DNA of 64,000 nucleotides from CAWUKT01 sp963923035. GTDB lineage: Bacteria > Bacteroidota > Bacteroidia > J057 > JADKCL01. Positions 1 to 9,021 of the stretch are shown one piece after another (the stretch's first letter is position 1; the number at the start of each line of letters is the position of its first letter). Location of the stretch: the NCBI GenBank assembly GCA_963923035.1, contig CAWUKT010000002.1, positions 181,649 through 245,648 of the forward strand, in the 5' to 3' direction. Below the pieces are notes generated by a model. That model made no database searches and was not told where the DNA came from. It saw nothing but the letters and a program-made list of their open reading frames with translations. Both the position numbers and the translations under genes were made by a program.

Positions 1-2
1 TG

Positions 3-2621
3 CCCCGGGGTACTGGTTTGTCCCTGTTCCTGTTCCTTGTCCTCGCCCCCATCGTCATTACCGCCGTCGTGACCCAGAGTACCAAGCTCTGGAACAAATA
101 CGCCCGCAACTGGGGCAACAATGTCCGGACGGTCCTCAACACGGTCGCCTGGTCCATCATTGTCGTTCTGATGGGATATTCCTCCTACTCGATGATTGTG
201 ATCCGCGCCAATGCCGGTACGCCCATCAACGAGAACGACCCGAGTTCGATTTCCTCCATGCTGAGCTACCTCAAACGGGAGCAGTACGGAGACCGTCCGC
301 TGCTGAGTGGACCCCGCTACAACAAGCAGTTGACCATTCCCCAGGACCGCGGCCGGACCTGGGATGTGATTTATGATGACGAGAACTTCGTCAACCTCAA
401 GGAAGAATGGTTCCTCTCCCCCGGCACCTACAACATGGAAGAAGGCGGTCAATTGGTCGTCGGAAAAGGAAATGTCGCCCAGAATTTCAACCAGAGTGGC
501 AACGCCGAAGATGGGGCGTACTACGATGGCACATTGAAGGATGGACGGAACTTTAGGGTGGACATGAAGACGAAGAAGGTGGAGCGGGTGACGGATCGGT
601 ATGTGTGGTCGGGGAAAAAACAAGAAATCAAATGGCTGAAGGGCAAATCATTCTTCCCGAGGATGTACAGTCCGAGCCACTATACCAAAGGCCAGTTTGG
701 CTATAAAAACTTTATTGACAAGGAGGACCTCGGGGATCCGAACAATCCCTACGATGACAAGGTCAGTTTTGCCACGGACATGAAGTTCTTCTGGAAATAC
801 CAGGTGGTGCACATGTACCTCCGGTACTTCATGTGGAACTTTGGCGGGCGATCGGGCGATATCCAAGACATGGGCTGGACCCTCGGGGTGGCCCATCCCG
901 GTGATTTCCCCGAAGAACTCGCCACCCACCAGGGCAACAACAATTACTTCCTGATCCCCTTGTTGCTCGGTCTGCTCGGCATGGTCTACCAATTTGTCCG
1001 AAACCCCAAAGATGCCACGGCGATTCTATTGCTGTTCTTCTTTACCGGTTTGGCCATTGTCCTCTACCTGAACCAGACCCCACAGCAGCCACGGGAACGG
1101 GATTACTCCTACGCGGGCTCGTTCCAGACCTTCGCGCTCTGGGTCGGCTTGAGTGTCATCGCGATCTACGAATTGCTACGCACCTTCATGAAAGGAGCAG
1201 GCGCCTACGTCGGCACCGCCCTGGCCATGATCGCCCCCATCCTGATGGGCACCCAGAACTGGGACGACCACAACCGTTCCAGCCGTCGCGTCGCTCCGGA
1301 ATCGGCTTATAACCTGCTGAATTCCTGTAAAAAGAATGCGATCATCTTCACGAACGGGGACAACGACACCTTCCCGCTCTGGTATATCCAGGAGGTCGAA
1401 GGCGTCAGGACGGACGTCCGGGTCGTGAACCTCAGCTTGCTGAATACCGACTGGTACATCGACCAGATGAAGCGCCAGCAGAATGAATCTCCGCCCCTGC
1501 CGATTTCCTCGCCCCAAACGGCGTACATCGGCAACCGGAACTCGACCCTGCCGCGGGAAGCGGGCAAGGACTTTACCCTGCCGGTCGACAGCGCCCAGGT
1601 CGTCGACAACGGAACTGTTCCGGCCGAGTTCGCGCCGTATATCCGTGACCTCACTTGGAAGGTGCCGATCCGCGGTGGCGGCGGCAACTCCTACCTGCTC
1701 AAGCAGGACTGGATGATCCTCGATATCCTCGCGACCAATGCCCGCAACGGCTGGGAGCGTCCGATTTACTTCTCCAGCACGATTCCGCCGTCCAGCTACA
1801 TCGGCATGGAGCCCTTCTTCCTCGTGGAAGGCTTGGCGAACCGGGTCATCCCGGTGAACCTGAGCAAGCTGCCACGGGACAAGTTCTACTCCTCCACCGA
1901 CCCGTACAGCCGGGGCGGTGCCAAGGGCCGACTTGACGCAGACCAGTGCTACAAGCTCGTCACCGAGGTCTTCCAGTACGGCAACCTCAGCGATCCCGAT
2001 CTCTACATCGACGACCATATCCGTCGGACCATTGTCGGGAACCTCACCAGCATGATTTTCCGGACTTCGAACGCCTTTGTGGACATCATGGAGTACGAGA
2101 CCAATCAGGCCCGAATCAACCAGCAGCTCCTCGACCGGGTGGACAGCACGAATGTGGAAGAGGTCAACCGCCTGAAGGCTGCAATTGCCGATTCCGAGAA
2201 AAAGGCCGCCGAGGCCAAGGAAAAGGCTGTTTCCACCTTGATGATCGTCGAACAGAAGATTTCGGATGAAGCCCGCGGCAACGACGTGATCTTCCCGATG
2301 TTCGCCGGTAGCCTCTGGACCCGTCTGGACATGCAGGAAAAGACCGAAGAGTACTTTGGTAAGGTTCTGACCAAGGCGGAGGCCTGGATGGCCTACTACG
2401 AAAACCACAATACCAAGTTGCCGGAGTACACGCGCATCATGAATACGATGACGTTCCTGTACCAGGAAGGCATGAAACTGGACAACAAAGAGATTGCCCG
2501 CCAGGCGGCGATGCTGGTGTACCGGGATACCGGTGATCCCCAGTACAAGGCCTACGCGGACCAGCTCTCGGGCGGTGCCACGGACGAAAGAGCCCCGGTC
2601 CTGACCCCTCCCGGCCAATAA
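3..2621 (+). CDS. DUF2723/GT117-type membrane glycosyltransferase, 5'-truncated by window edge
   Basis: C-terminal 872 codons of a very large membrane protein; the frame is open to the left edge, so the start lies outside the window. The visible part begins in a hydrophobic segment, has the family-typical stretch GTPINENDP about 70 residues in, further membrane segments near residues 310-410, and a long soluble C-terminal part with a Lys/Glu-rich coiled segment near residues 720-745. This combination is typical of Bacteroidota DUF2723 proteins (glycosyltransferase family 117, related to protein O-mannosyltransferases), which are thought to glycosylate exported proteins at the inner membrane. 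The acceptor is unknown. A strong terminator follows 31 bases after the stop, so it probably ends its transcription unit. Confidence 0.85.
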   Translation, partial: PRGTGLSLFLFLVLAPIVITAVVTQSTKLWNKYARNWGNNVRTVLNTVAWSIIVVLMGYSSYSMIVIRANAGTPINENDPSSISSMLSYLKREQYGDRPLLSGPRYNKQLTIPQDRGRTWDVIYDDENFVNLKEEWFLSPGTYNMEEGGQLVVGKGNVAQNFNQSGNAEDGAYYDGTLKDGRNFRVDMKTKKVERVTDRYVWSGKKQEIKWLKGKSFFPRMYSPSHYTKGQFGYKNFIDKEDLGDPNNPYDDKVSFATDMKFFWKYQVVHMYLRYFMWNFGGRSGDIQDMGWTLGVAHPGDFPEELATHQGNNNYFLIPLLLGLLGMVYQFVRNPKDATAILLLFFFTGLAIVLYLNQTPQQPRERDYSYAGSFQTFALWVGLSVIAIYELLRTFMKGAGAYVGTALAMIAPILMGTQNWDDHNRSSRRVAPESAYNLLNSCKKNAIIFTNGDNDTFPLWYIQEVEGVRTDVRVVNLSLLNTDWYIDQMKRQQNESPPLPISSPQTAYIGNRNSTLPREAGKDFTLPVDSAQVVDNGTVPAEFAPYIRDLTWKVPIRGGGGNSYLLKQDWMILDILATNARNGWERPIYFSSTIPPSSYIGMEPFFLVEGLANRVIPVNLSKLPRDKFYSSTDPYSRGGAKGRLDADQCYKLVTEVFQYGNLSDPDLYIDDHIRRTIVGNLTSMIFRTSNAFVDIMEYETNQARINQQLLDRVDSTNVEEVNRLKAAIADSEKKAAEAKEKAVSTLMIVEQKISDEARGNDVIFPMFAGSLWTRLDMQEKTEEYFGKVLTKAEAWMAYYENHNTKLPEYTRIMNTMTFLYQEGMKLDNKEIARQAAMLVYRDTGDPQYKAYADQLSGGATDERAPVLTPPGQ

Positions 2622-2652
2622 ATAGCCGCTCATTCAGATTAAGAAATACCTG

Positions 2653-2681
2653 TTGCCCCCGGATGATCCGGGGGCAATTTT
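2653..2681 (+). terminator. Intrinsic terminator after the DUF2723 gene
   Basis: An 11-bp perfect stem (arms 2653-2663 and 2667-2677), a 3-base loop and four T residues. It separates the glycosyltransferase from the methyltransferase gene. A TTG at 2653 could extend the next frame upstream, but it would start inside this hairpin and is rejected as a start. Confidence 0.88.
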
Positions 2682-2706
2682 CATACCCACCAATCCATCA
2701 AATATC

Positions 2707-3456
2707 ATGTCCAATCCTTCTTCCAAGTCGAACCTCATTTACGGAGCCCGCGTCGTGCTGGAAGCGATGGAGGCCGGTCGGGACATCGAAAAAATCTTCA
2801 TCCGGAAGGACCTGAATTCGGAGTTGCGGAAGGATGTAATGGATCAGGCCAAACAATCGGGGGTGCTGGTGCAGGTGGTCCCGGTGGAAAAAATTGAGCG
2901 GATGGTGCGTGGGGCCAATCACCAGGGCGTCGTGGCCCGGGTCCCGATGATTGCGTTTGTGGAGTTGGAAGATTTGCTGGAAAAATTGGTGGAGGGTGAC
3001 AAGGTCCCGTTGTTGATTGCGCTGGACCAGGTCTCCGATGTCCGGAACTTCGGCGCGATCGCGCGGAGCGCGGAATGTATGGGGGCCGATGCCATCATCG
3101 TGCCCCAACAAGGTGCCGCCCAAATCAATGCGGACGCAATCAAGATTTCAGCTGGTGCCCTGCACCACCTCCCGGTGGCGCGCGTCCGGCACATCAAAGA
3201 TTTAATTTTCACCGTCCAATCCTACGACATCCAGGTCGTGGCCTGCACCGAAAAAGCCGACGGAACGATCTTCGACGCGGATTTTTCGGGTCCCACCCTG
3301 TTGATCTTTGGATCGGAAGAAAAAGGCATTTCTCCCGGCGTCCTCAAAACCTCGGACGTCCAGGCCAAAATCCCCATGAGTGGCCAAATCGCCTCGCTCA
3401 ACGTCTCCGTTGCGGTCGGCATGACCTTGCTGGAGGCGACCCGCCAGCGCTTGTAA
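2707..3456 (+). CDS. rlmB: 23S rRNA (guanosine-2'-O-)-methyltransferase RlmB / TrmH family
   Basis: 249 residues, the usual length for the SpoU/TrmH family. It starts with the substrate-binding segment (NLIYGARVVLEAM) and continues into the trefoil-knot methyltransferase domain, with the family blocks ALDQVSDVRNFGAIARSAE, LLIFGSEEKGI and SLNVSVAVG that form the S-adenosylmethionine pocket. Family function: 2'-O-methylation of a guanosine, in RlmB G2251 of 23S rRNA; other TrmH members modify tRNA, so the exact target is inferred. The ATG at 2707 is preferred because the frame upstream runs back into the terminator. It converges with the Trp operon; structured repeat copy A fills the gap. Confidence 0.88.
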   Translation: MSNPSSKSNLIYGARVVLEAMEAGRDIEKIFIRKDLNSELRKDVMDQAKQSGVLVQVVPVEKIERMVRGANHQGVVARVPMIAFVELEDLLEKLVEGDKVPLLIALDQVSDVRNFGAIARSAECMGADAIIVPQQGAAQINADAIKISAGALHHLPVARVRHIKDLIFTVQSYDIQVVACTEKADGTIFDADFSGPTLLIFGSEEKGISPGVLKTSDVQAKIPMSGQIASLNVSVAVGMTLLEATRQRL

Positions 3457-3473
3457 GTCCCCTACTACAAAAT

Positions 3474-3567
3474 GCGGTAGGTGTCGGAGGCTTGTTTGAG
3501 CTCATCCCCGGGCGGGGATAGCGAGGCCGTAGGGACCGCCCGGTGCGGATTGCACCGGGACCGTCCC
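3474..3567 (+). repeat. Dispersed structured repeat, copy A
   Basis: Same architecture as copies at 11.9, 39.2 and 60.6 kb: linker ending in GAGCTC, hairpin 1 (3504-3509 with 3514-3519), linker AGCGAGGCC, hairpin 2 (3539-3546 with 3552-3559), then ACCGTCCC. This is the most diverged of the four. It lies between the convergent 3' ends of rlmB and the DAHP synthase gene. See findings. Confidence 0.75.
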
Positions 3568-3586
3568 ATTCTACTGCTTACTACTT

Positions 3587-4600
3587 TCAATTTAAATCTT
3601 CGCGCAGGGCATATGCAGCCCGCATCTTGCCGTACAGGGCCTCGGCCTGTTGGTAGTCCAGGGTCTGCTGGCCGTCGCTGAAGGCTTCTTCGGGGCACTG
3701 GTGGACCTCCACAATCGCGCCGTCGGCCCCGGCCATGACACCCGCCAATGACATGGGCTCGACGTAGCGTCGGATGCCGATTCCGTGGCTCGGATCGACA
3801 ATCACCGGCAAGTGGCTCTTCTGTTTCAGGACCGGAATCGCGTTCAAATCCAAGGTATTCCGATAGCTCTTTTCGTAGGTCCGAATCCCCCTTTCGCAGA
3901 GCAGAATCCGCTCGTTGCCGTGGGAGAAAATATACTCCGCTGATTGGAGCAATTCGTCCAGGGTCCCGCTCATGCTGCGCTTCAAAAGCACCGGTTTGTC
4001 GACTTCGCCCAGGGCGTCCAGCAAATTGAAATTCTGGGAATTTCGCGCGCCCACCTGGAAAATGTCAATGTAGTCGTGCATCTGTTCGATTTGCTCGGTG
4101 TGCATGACTTCGGTGATGATGCGGATGCCATATTCGCGGGCGATTTCGTGCCAAATTTTCAGGCCATCAATGCCCAATCCGCGGAAGCTGTACGGCGAGC
4201 TGCGGGGTTTGTAGACGCCGCCGCGCATGATCTTGACGCCGTTGGCGGCGAGGTGGGAAACCGTGCTGCGGATCTGCTCTTCGCCTTCGATGGAGCACGG
4301 ACCCGCCATGATGGTAAAGTCACCCGCGCCAATGGAGAGTTCATCGTCGATTTTGACCCGGGTCTCGCCCGCTTTCCACATGCGCGACACCAGCTTGTAA
4401 GCGTCGGTCACCCGGTGGATGTCGCGGACGCCCTGCAAGCCGCCAATGCTTCGCAGGTCGAATTCCTTCTTGCCGATGCCGATGAGGTAATGGCTGTATT
4501 GGGTGCGGACCTCGTTGACTTTGTAGTCCAGGCCGCGGATTTTATCCTTGATGGCGTTGAGCTCGGGAGCTTCGATTTGGGGGTGGAGTTGGATAATCAT
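3587..4600 (-). CDS. aroF: 3-deoxy-7-phosphoheptulonate (DAHP) synthase, AroA(Q)/type I-beta with N-terminal regulatory domain
   Basis: 337 residues. Residues 1-70 form the small ferredoxin-like N-terminal domain found in Thermotoga-type DAHP synthases; the rest is the TIM barrel, with MAGPCSIEGEEQ, KPRSSPYSFRGLG, QVGARNSQNF, LLKRSMSGTLDE and PVIVDPSHGIGIR marking the PEP, metal and erythrose-4-phosphate sites. It catalyses the first step of the shikimate pathway. It is the last gene of the trp operon, 18 bases after trpA, so chorismate supply is co-transcribed with tryptophan synthesis. The N-terminal domain in homologues mediates feedback inhibition by aromatic amino acids; which one is sensed here cannot be told. 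Confidence 0.9.
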   Translation of the reverse strand: MIIQLHPQIEAPELNAIKDKIRGLDYKVNEVRTQYSHYLIGIGKKEFDLRSIGGLQGVRDIHRVTDAYKLVSRMWKAGETRVKIDDELSIGAGDFTIMAGPCSIEGEEQIRSTVSHLAANGVKIMRGGVYKPRSSPYSFRGLGIDGLKIWHEIAREYGIRIITEVMHTEQIEQMHDYIDIFQVGARNSQNFNLLDALGEVDKPVLLKRSMSGTLDELLQSAEYIFSHGNERILLCERGIRTYEKSYRNTLDLNAIPVLKQKSHLPVIVDPSHGIGIRRYVEPMSLAGVMAGADGAIVEVHQCPEEAFSDGQQTLDYQQAEALYGKMRAAYALREDLN

Positions 4601-4618
4601 GGGATGATCGGTAGAGGG

Positions 4619-5401
4619 TTAGTGGGTGGGATCGGTTTGGGGAATGCCTTTGAGGCCGGTCACGAAATCGGAAATGGGGACGCGTTGTTCGAGGGCCCGG
4701 ATGAATGCGCTGCCGACCACTGCTCCGCTGGCGTATTCGGACACGAGGTCGAAATCGCTGGCGGTGGAAATGCCGAAACCGATCATGCGGGGCGTTTCCA
4801 GGTCCATGTTGTTGATGCGCTCGAAATAGGCCTTCCGTCCATCCAGGCCCGATTGGCCGCCGGTGATGGAGCTGCTGGAGACCATGTAAATGAATCCGTG
4901 GCTGAGGCTGTCGATCTGCCGGATGCGGGCGTCGGAGGTTTGGGGGGAAATGAGAAACGAAACGCCGAGGCCGTGGGCTTCCATCATCTCCCGGTATTGC
5001 TCTTCGTAGACGTCGAGGGGAAGGTCGGGCAAAATCAACCCATCCACTCCAATCTCCGCACAACGCGCCACGAACTTTTCTTCCCCGTACTGCATGACCT
5101 GGTTGAAGTACCCCATCATGATCAACGGCGTTTCAACCTCTTTCCGCGCTTCCGCCACCTGTCCAAACAACTTGTCCAGGGAAATGCCATTGTCCAGCGC
5201 CTGTTGGTTGCTGGCCTGGATGGTCGGGCCGTCGGCGAGGGGATCGGAGTAGGGCATGCCGATTTCAATCACATCGACACCCGCTTCCGCGAGGCCCTTG
5301 ATGGTCGGGACCGTATCTTCCAGCTCCGGAAAACCGGCCGTGAAGTATACATTCAGCAAGCGCTGGGGATTGCCTTCGAATAATTGGGTGAGTCGGTTCA
5401 T
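4619..5401 (-). CDS. trpA: Tryptophan synthase alpha subunit
   Basis: 260 residues, full length. Cleaves indole-3-glycerol phosphate to indole, which is channelled to TrpB. The catalytic pair is visible in DVIEIGMPYSDPLADGP (Glu46 and Asp57, equivalent to Glu49 and Asp60 of the enteric enzyme); the phosphate-binding end of the TIM barrel is seen in GFGISTASD and GAVVGSAFI. The ATG overlaps the trpB stop by four bases (ATGA), so the two subunits are probably translated in a coupled way. Confidence 0.95.
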   Translation of the reverse strand: MNRLTQLFEGNPQRLLNVYFTAGFPELEDTVPTIKGLAEAGVDVIEIGMPYSDPLADGPTIQASNQQALDNGISLDKLFGQVAEARKEVETPLIMMGYFNQVMQYGEEKFVARCAEIGVDGLILPDLPLDVYEEQYREMMEAHGLGVSFLISPQTSDARIRQIDSLSHGFIYMVSSSSITGGQSGLDGRKAYFERINNMDLETPRMIGFGISTASDFDLVSEYASGAVVGSAFIRALEQRVPISDFVTGLKGIPQTDPTH

Positions 5402-6585
5402 GGCTGCTGGTTCATGTAGTCCATAAAAGTTTGCAAGTCTTTATCGCCGCGGCCGCTGAGGTTCACCACGATGGTCATCTCGGGTCGCAAGTCCATCTGC
5501 GCGAGGCAGGCCAATGCGTGGGAGGTCTCCAGCGCCGGAATGATGCCTTCCAAACGGGCGCATTCGAAGGCAGCTTCCATCGCTTCCTCATCGGTGATGC
5601 TCATGGCCTTAGCCCGTCCCGAGGCGATCAAATGCGCGTGCATCGGCCCAATTCCCGGGTAATCCAGTCCGGCGGAGATCGAGTAAGGTTCGATGACCTG
5701 GCCGTCGTCGGTCTGCATGAGCAGGGTCTTGCTGCCGTGCAGGATGCCCGGCTTGCCCAGGACGCTCGTCGCTGCCGATTCGCCGGTGTCGAGGCCCTTG
5801 CCCGCCGCTTCCGCGGCCACCAACACGACTTCCTCGTTCTCGAGGTAGTGGTAGTACGCGCCCGCCGCGTTGCTGCCGCCGCCGACACAGGCGATGATGA
5901 CATCCGGCTCGGCGGAACCCGTTTTTTCCTTCAACTGCTCCTTCATCTCGGCCGAAATGACCGATTGGAAGCGGGCCACCATATCGGGATAGGGATGCGG
6001 ACCCACGACCGATCCGATGATATAATGCGTGTTTTCGGGATGGTTGATCCAATCCCGGATGGCTTCGTTGGTGGCGTCCTTGAGGGTCTGCGAGCCGCAG
6101 GTGGCCGGACGCACGGTCGCGCCGAGCATCTTCATCCGGGCGACGTTAGGGGCCTGGCGCTGCATGTCGTGCGCGCCCATGTAGACGATGCACTCCATGC
6201 CCATGAGGGCGCAGACGGTGGCCGTGGCCACGCCATGTTGTCCGGCGCCGGTCTCGGCGATGATCCGCTTCTTGCCGAGCCGCTGGGCAAGGAGGATCTG
6301 GCCAATGGTATTGTTGAGCTTGTGGGCGCCGGTATGGAGCAGGTCCTCCCGCTTCAGGTAAATCTTCGCGCCGTAGCGCTCGGAGAGGCGCTCCGCGAGG
6401 TAGAGCGGGGTGGGACGGCCCGCGTAATCCGCCAACAGGTGCTGAAATTCAGCTTCGAATTGGGGGTCAGCGGTGATTTTGATATAGGCATCCCGCAGCT
6501 CTTCCACGTTGGGGTAGAGCATTTCGGGGATGAAAGCGCCGCCGAATTGGCCGTAGTAGCCGCGGTCGTTGACGTTGTATTTCAT
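5398..6585 (-). CDS. trpB: Tryptophan synthase beta subunit
   Basis: 395 residues from the ATG at 6585; the frame stays open further upstream but that extension overlaps trpF and does not look like TrpB. PLP enzyme joining indole and serine. The PLP lysine is Lys89 in HTGAHKLNN; the glycine-rich phosphate loop CVGGGSNAAGAYYH and the monovalent-cation/serine region near the C-terminus (LSGRGDKD) are intact. It overlaps both neighbours by ATGA junctions. Confidence 0.96.
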   Translation of the reverse strand: MKYNVNDRGYYGQFGGAFIPEMLYPNVEELRDAYIKITADPQFEAEFQHLLADYAGRPTPLYLAERLSERYGAKIYLKREDLLHTGAHKLNNTIGQILLAQRLGKKRIIAETGAGQHGVATATVCALMGMECIVYMGAHDMQRQAPNVARMKMLGATVRPATCGSQTLKDATNEAIRDWINHPENTHYIIGSVVGPHPYPDMVARFQSVISAEMKEQLKEKTGSAEPDVIIACVGGGSNAAGAYYHYLENEEVVLVAAEAAGKGLDTGESAATSVLGKPGILHGSKTLLMQTDDGQVIEPYSISAGLDYPGIGPMHAHLIASGRAKAMSITDEEAMEAAFECARLEGIIPALETSHALACLAQMDLRPEMTIVVNLSGRGDKDLQTFMDYMNQQP

Positions 6586-7217
6586 GATTTTGCTGCTGTT
6601 TCTGGCGTGATCTGGTGGATAAATTGTTGTAACAGGTCGGTGTTTTTGGTGTGGTCGGGCCGCTCGAAGCGGCTGTTGAGGTCGACACCCGCGAAGCGGG
6701 GATGCGCAAATTCGCCGAGGACCTCGGCGTGGTCGGGACCGATGCCGCCACTCAGCAAGAAGGGCGTCGCCCCCTGATATTGGTCCAGGACCTCCCAATT
6801 GAAGGTATGGCCATTTCCGCCGTAGCTTTTTCCCCGCGCATCAAACACAAACAAATCGCTGACGGCATCGTAGGCGCGAACGGTGTCGAAATCGAACTCG
6901 TCGTCGATCCGAAAGGCCTTGATCACCGGAACAAACCCGGCCACTGCCGCGCAAAACCCGGGGCTTTCGTCCCCGTGGAGCTGGGCAAAGTGGAGGTGGA
7001 ATTGATCGACTTTTTCCAAAATGAAGTCCAGGTCCGCATTGACGAAAACGCCTACCCGCCGGATCGAAGAATTCGACGGCAAGGCCTGGGCGGCCTCGGG
7101 CTTCTCGACGTTACGGGGCGAGGGACCATAGAAAATGAATCCCATGAAATCGGGGCTCAATTCGGCGAGGTCCCGTATATTGTCAGGCTCCCGCATTCCG
7201 CAGACCTTGACTTTCAT
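6582..7217 (-). CDS. trpF: Phosphoribosylanthranilate isomerase
   Basis: 211 residues. Begins with the canonical KVCGMR (catalytic Cys6 region) and has the VGVFVN strand, the QLHGDE motif and the C-terminal LSGGIGPDHA phosphate-binding loop of the TIM barrel. Converts phosphoribosylanthranilate to its ribulose isomer. It is a separate gene, not fused to trpC as in enterics. Overlaps trpC and trpB by four bases each. Confidence 0.94.
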   Translation of the reverse strand: MKVKVCGMREPDNIRDLAELSPDFMGFIFYGPSPRNVEKPEAAQALPSNSSIRRVGVFVNADLDFILEKVDQFHLHFAQLHGDESPGFCAAVAGFVPVIKAFRIDDEFDFDTVRAYDAVSDLFVFDARGKSYGGNGHTFNWEVLDQYQGATPFLLSGGIGPDHAEVLGEFAHPRFAGVDLNSRFERPDHTKNTDLLQQFIHQITPETAAKS

Positions 7218-8026
7218 ACCTTTTCCTCCGCATTCTCATTCAGTTCGTTCAGGTCCCGCATGAACTTGGCCGCAGTTTGGGCCGGATCGGCCGTCCGCAT
7301 GAACATTTCCCCGATCAAAAATCCCTGGTAACCATGGCGGCGCAGCATCGCGGCGTCCTCCGCCGATTGGATGCCGCTCTCCGAAATCCGCACCTTGTCG
7401 CCGGGAATCTGATTCGCCAATTCCACCGAGGTCTGCAAACTCACCTTGAAAGTCTCCAGGTTCCGGTTGTTCACCCCCACACAATCCACGGCATCTCCCA
7501 CCTTGTCCAGCTGCTCGGCCGAATGCACTTCCAACAGCACTTCCAGCCCCAAATCGTGCGCCCGCTCGGACAGGTCCTTCACTTCGGCTTTGGTCAGCAC
7601 CTCCGCAATCAGCAGGACCGCATCGGCACCGATGGAGCGCGCTTCGATCAACTGGTAGGAATCCACCACAAAGTCCTTCCGGAGCACCGGACAATAGTTG
7701 AAGCGGCGCACCGTGGTCAGATCGTCGGAGGAGCCTTTGAAAAATTTGGAATCGGTCAGGACGGACAGCGCGGAGGCCCCGGCCTGCATATAGCCAATCG
7801 ACACGTCCCGCGCATTGGCGAAGCGGTTGATGTCACCTTTGGAGGGCGAGGCCCGCTTGAATTCAGCAATGACGCCGCTTTTGTCGGGGCGGAGGAGGTA
7901 AGAGCGAAGCGAAACAGTCGGCGCTGAGAAGTAAATGCTGCGTTCCAGCAAGGCGGCCGGGTACAGGGACTGTCGTTCGGCGACTTCCTGGCGCTTGTGA
8001 GCAATGATGGTTTCGAGGATGTTCAT
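7214..8026 (-). CDS. trpC: Indole-3-glycerol-phosphate synthase
   Basis: 270 residues. The N-terminal helix (ILETIIAHKRQEV), the substrate-binding VIAEFKRASPSKG, LRKDFVVDSYQ, VGVNNRNLETF and SESGIQSAED motifs are all present and in the expected order. Ring closure step before tryptophan synthase. ATGA overlap with trpD upstream and trpF downstream. Confidence 0.95.
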   Translation of the reverse strand: MNILETIIAHKRQEVAERQSLYPAALLERSIYFSAPTVSLRSYLLRPDKSGVIAEFKRASPSKGDINRFANARDVSIGYMQAGASALSVLTDSKFFKGSSDDLTTVRRFNYCPVLRKDFVVDSYQLIEARSIGADAVLLIAEVLTKAEVKDLSERAHDLGLEVLLEVHSAEQLDKVGDAVDCVGVNNRNLETFKVSLQTSVELANQIPGDKVRISESGIQSAEDAAMLRRHGYQGFLIGEMFMRTADPAQTAAKFMRDLNELNENAEEKV

Positions 8027-9021
8027 TGGGATGAAATATCGATCACGGTTTCAAATGCCTTTTGGGCTTTGGTTTCAAAAAGGGAGGCTTCCGCCTGGCT
8101 CCGGGCATCTTCGATGCTCAGTTCGGGGCGGAAAGTCTGGATGGCGAGGGAGGCATTGGCGAGGACCGCGGCGGTCTGGGCCGGAGTGCCAGCTCCGGAG
8201 ATCACGCGCAGGAAAATGTCTGCGGCTTCCGGAACGGTATTGCCGCCAAACAGCTCCTCGGGCCGGACCGGGTCGAACCCGATGTCGCTTGGATGCAGGA
8301 CCTCGTCGGCCTGGGGCGTAATGCGGCGGAAGGGACCGGTCAGGGAAACTTCGTCATAGCCATCCAGGGAATGAACGATGCTGTAACGGGTGCCTTCTTG
8401 TTGGAAAATGTATTTGTAGAGCCGCGCCAATTCCAGGTTGAATACGCCCACCAATTGGTTTTTCGGGCGGGCTGGATTGACGAGGGGACCGAGCATATTG
8501 AAAAAGGTCTTCAGACCGAGTTCGCGGCGGACAGGGGCCACAGCTTTCATCGCGGGGTGGAACAAAGGAGCGTGGAGAAAGCAAATATTGGCCGCGTCGA
8601 GCTGCCGGTTCAGGGCCTCGACGTCATTTGTGAAGCGGTAGCCCAGGTATTCCATGACATTGGAGGAGCCACAGGTCGAGGACACGCCGTAGTTGCCGTG
8701 CTTGCTCACGGCATACCCAGCGCCTGCCACCACAAACGAGGTCAGCGTACTGACGTTGAAGGTGTCCTTGCCGTCGCCTCCGGTACCACACAGGTCAATG
8801 GTTTCGCGGCCCTTCAAATCAACGGGCAAACACAGCTCCACCAGTGCCTGGCGGAAGCCCCGCAATTCATTGACCGTTACCGGTCGCATCCGATAGGCGG
8901 CCAGGAAGGCCGCGATCTGGGCGGATTTGTACTTGCCCGAAGCGATGTCGTGCAGGATTTCCCGGGCCTCGGTATGGCTCAGTTCCTGGAAATCGAAGAG
9001 GGCGTTGAGGACTTGTTTCAT
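8023..9021 (-). CDS. trpD: Anthranilate phosphoribosyltransferase
   Basis: 332 residues. The PRPP-binding signature DLCGTGGDGKDTFNVST starts near residue 76, followed by KHGNYGVSSTCGSSNVMEYLG and a conserved RRELGLKTFFNMLGPLVNP block. Transfers phosphoribose to anthranilate. Not fused to trpG. ATGA overlaps at both ends. Confidence 0.95.
   Translation of the reverse strand: MKQVLNALFDFQELSHTEAREILHDIASGKYKSAQIAAFLAAYRMRPVTVNELRGFRQALVELCLPVDLKGRETIDLCGTGGDGKDTFNVSTLTSFVVAGAGYAVSKHGNYGVSSTCGSSNVMEYLGYRFTNDVEALNRQLDAANICFLHAPLFHPAMKAVAPVRRELGLKTFFNMLGPLVNPARPKNQLVGVFNLELARLYKYIFQQEGTRYSIVHSLDGYDEVSLTGPFRRITPQADEVLHPSDIGFDPVRPEELFGGNTVPEAADIFLRVISGAGTPAQTAAVLANASLAIQTFRPELSIEDARSQAEASLFETKAQKAFETVIDISSQ

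Noticed and set aside
1176..2633. Long minus-strand open frame (485 codons) opposite the DUF2723 gene
   Set aside because: It is a GC-rich antisense shadow: its composition (Val, Arg, Gly, His) has no protein-like pattern and the plus-strand frame is a recognisable family.
3944..5383. 479-codon plus-strand frame over the DAHP synthase and trpA genes
   Set aside because: Antisense shadow of two well-recognised enzymes; no start context or domain.
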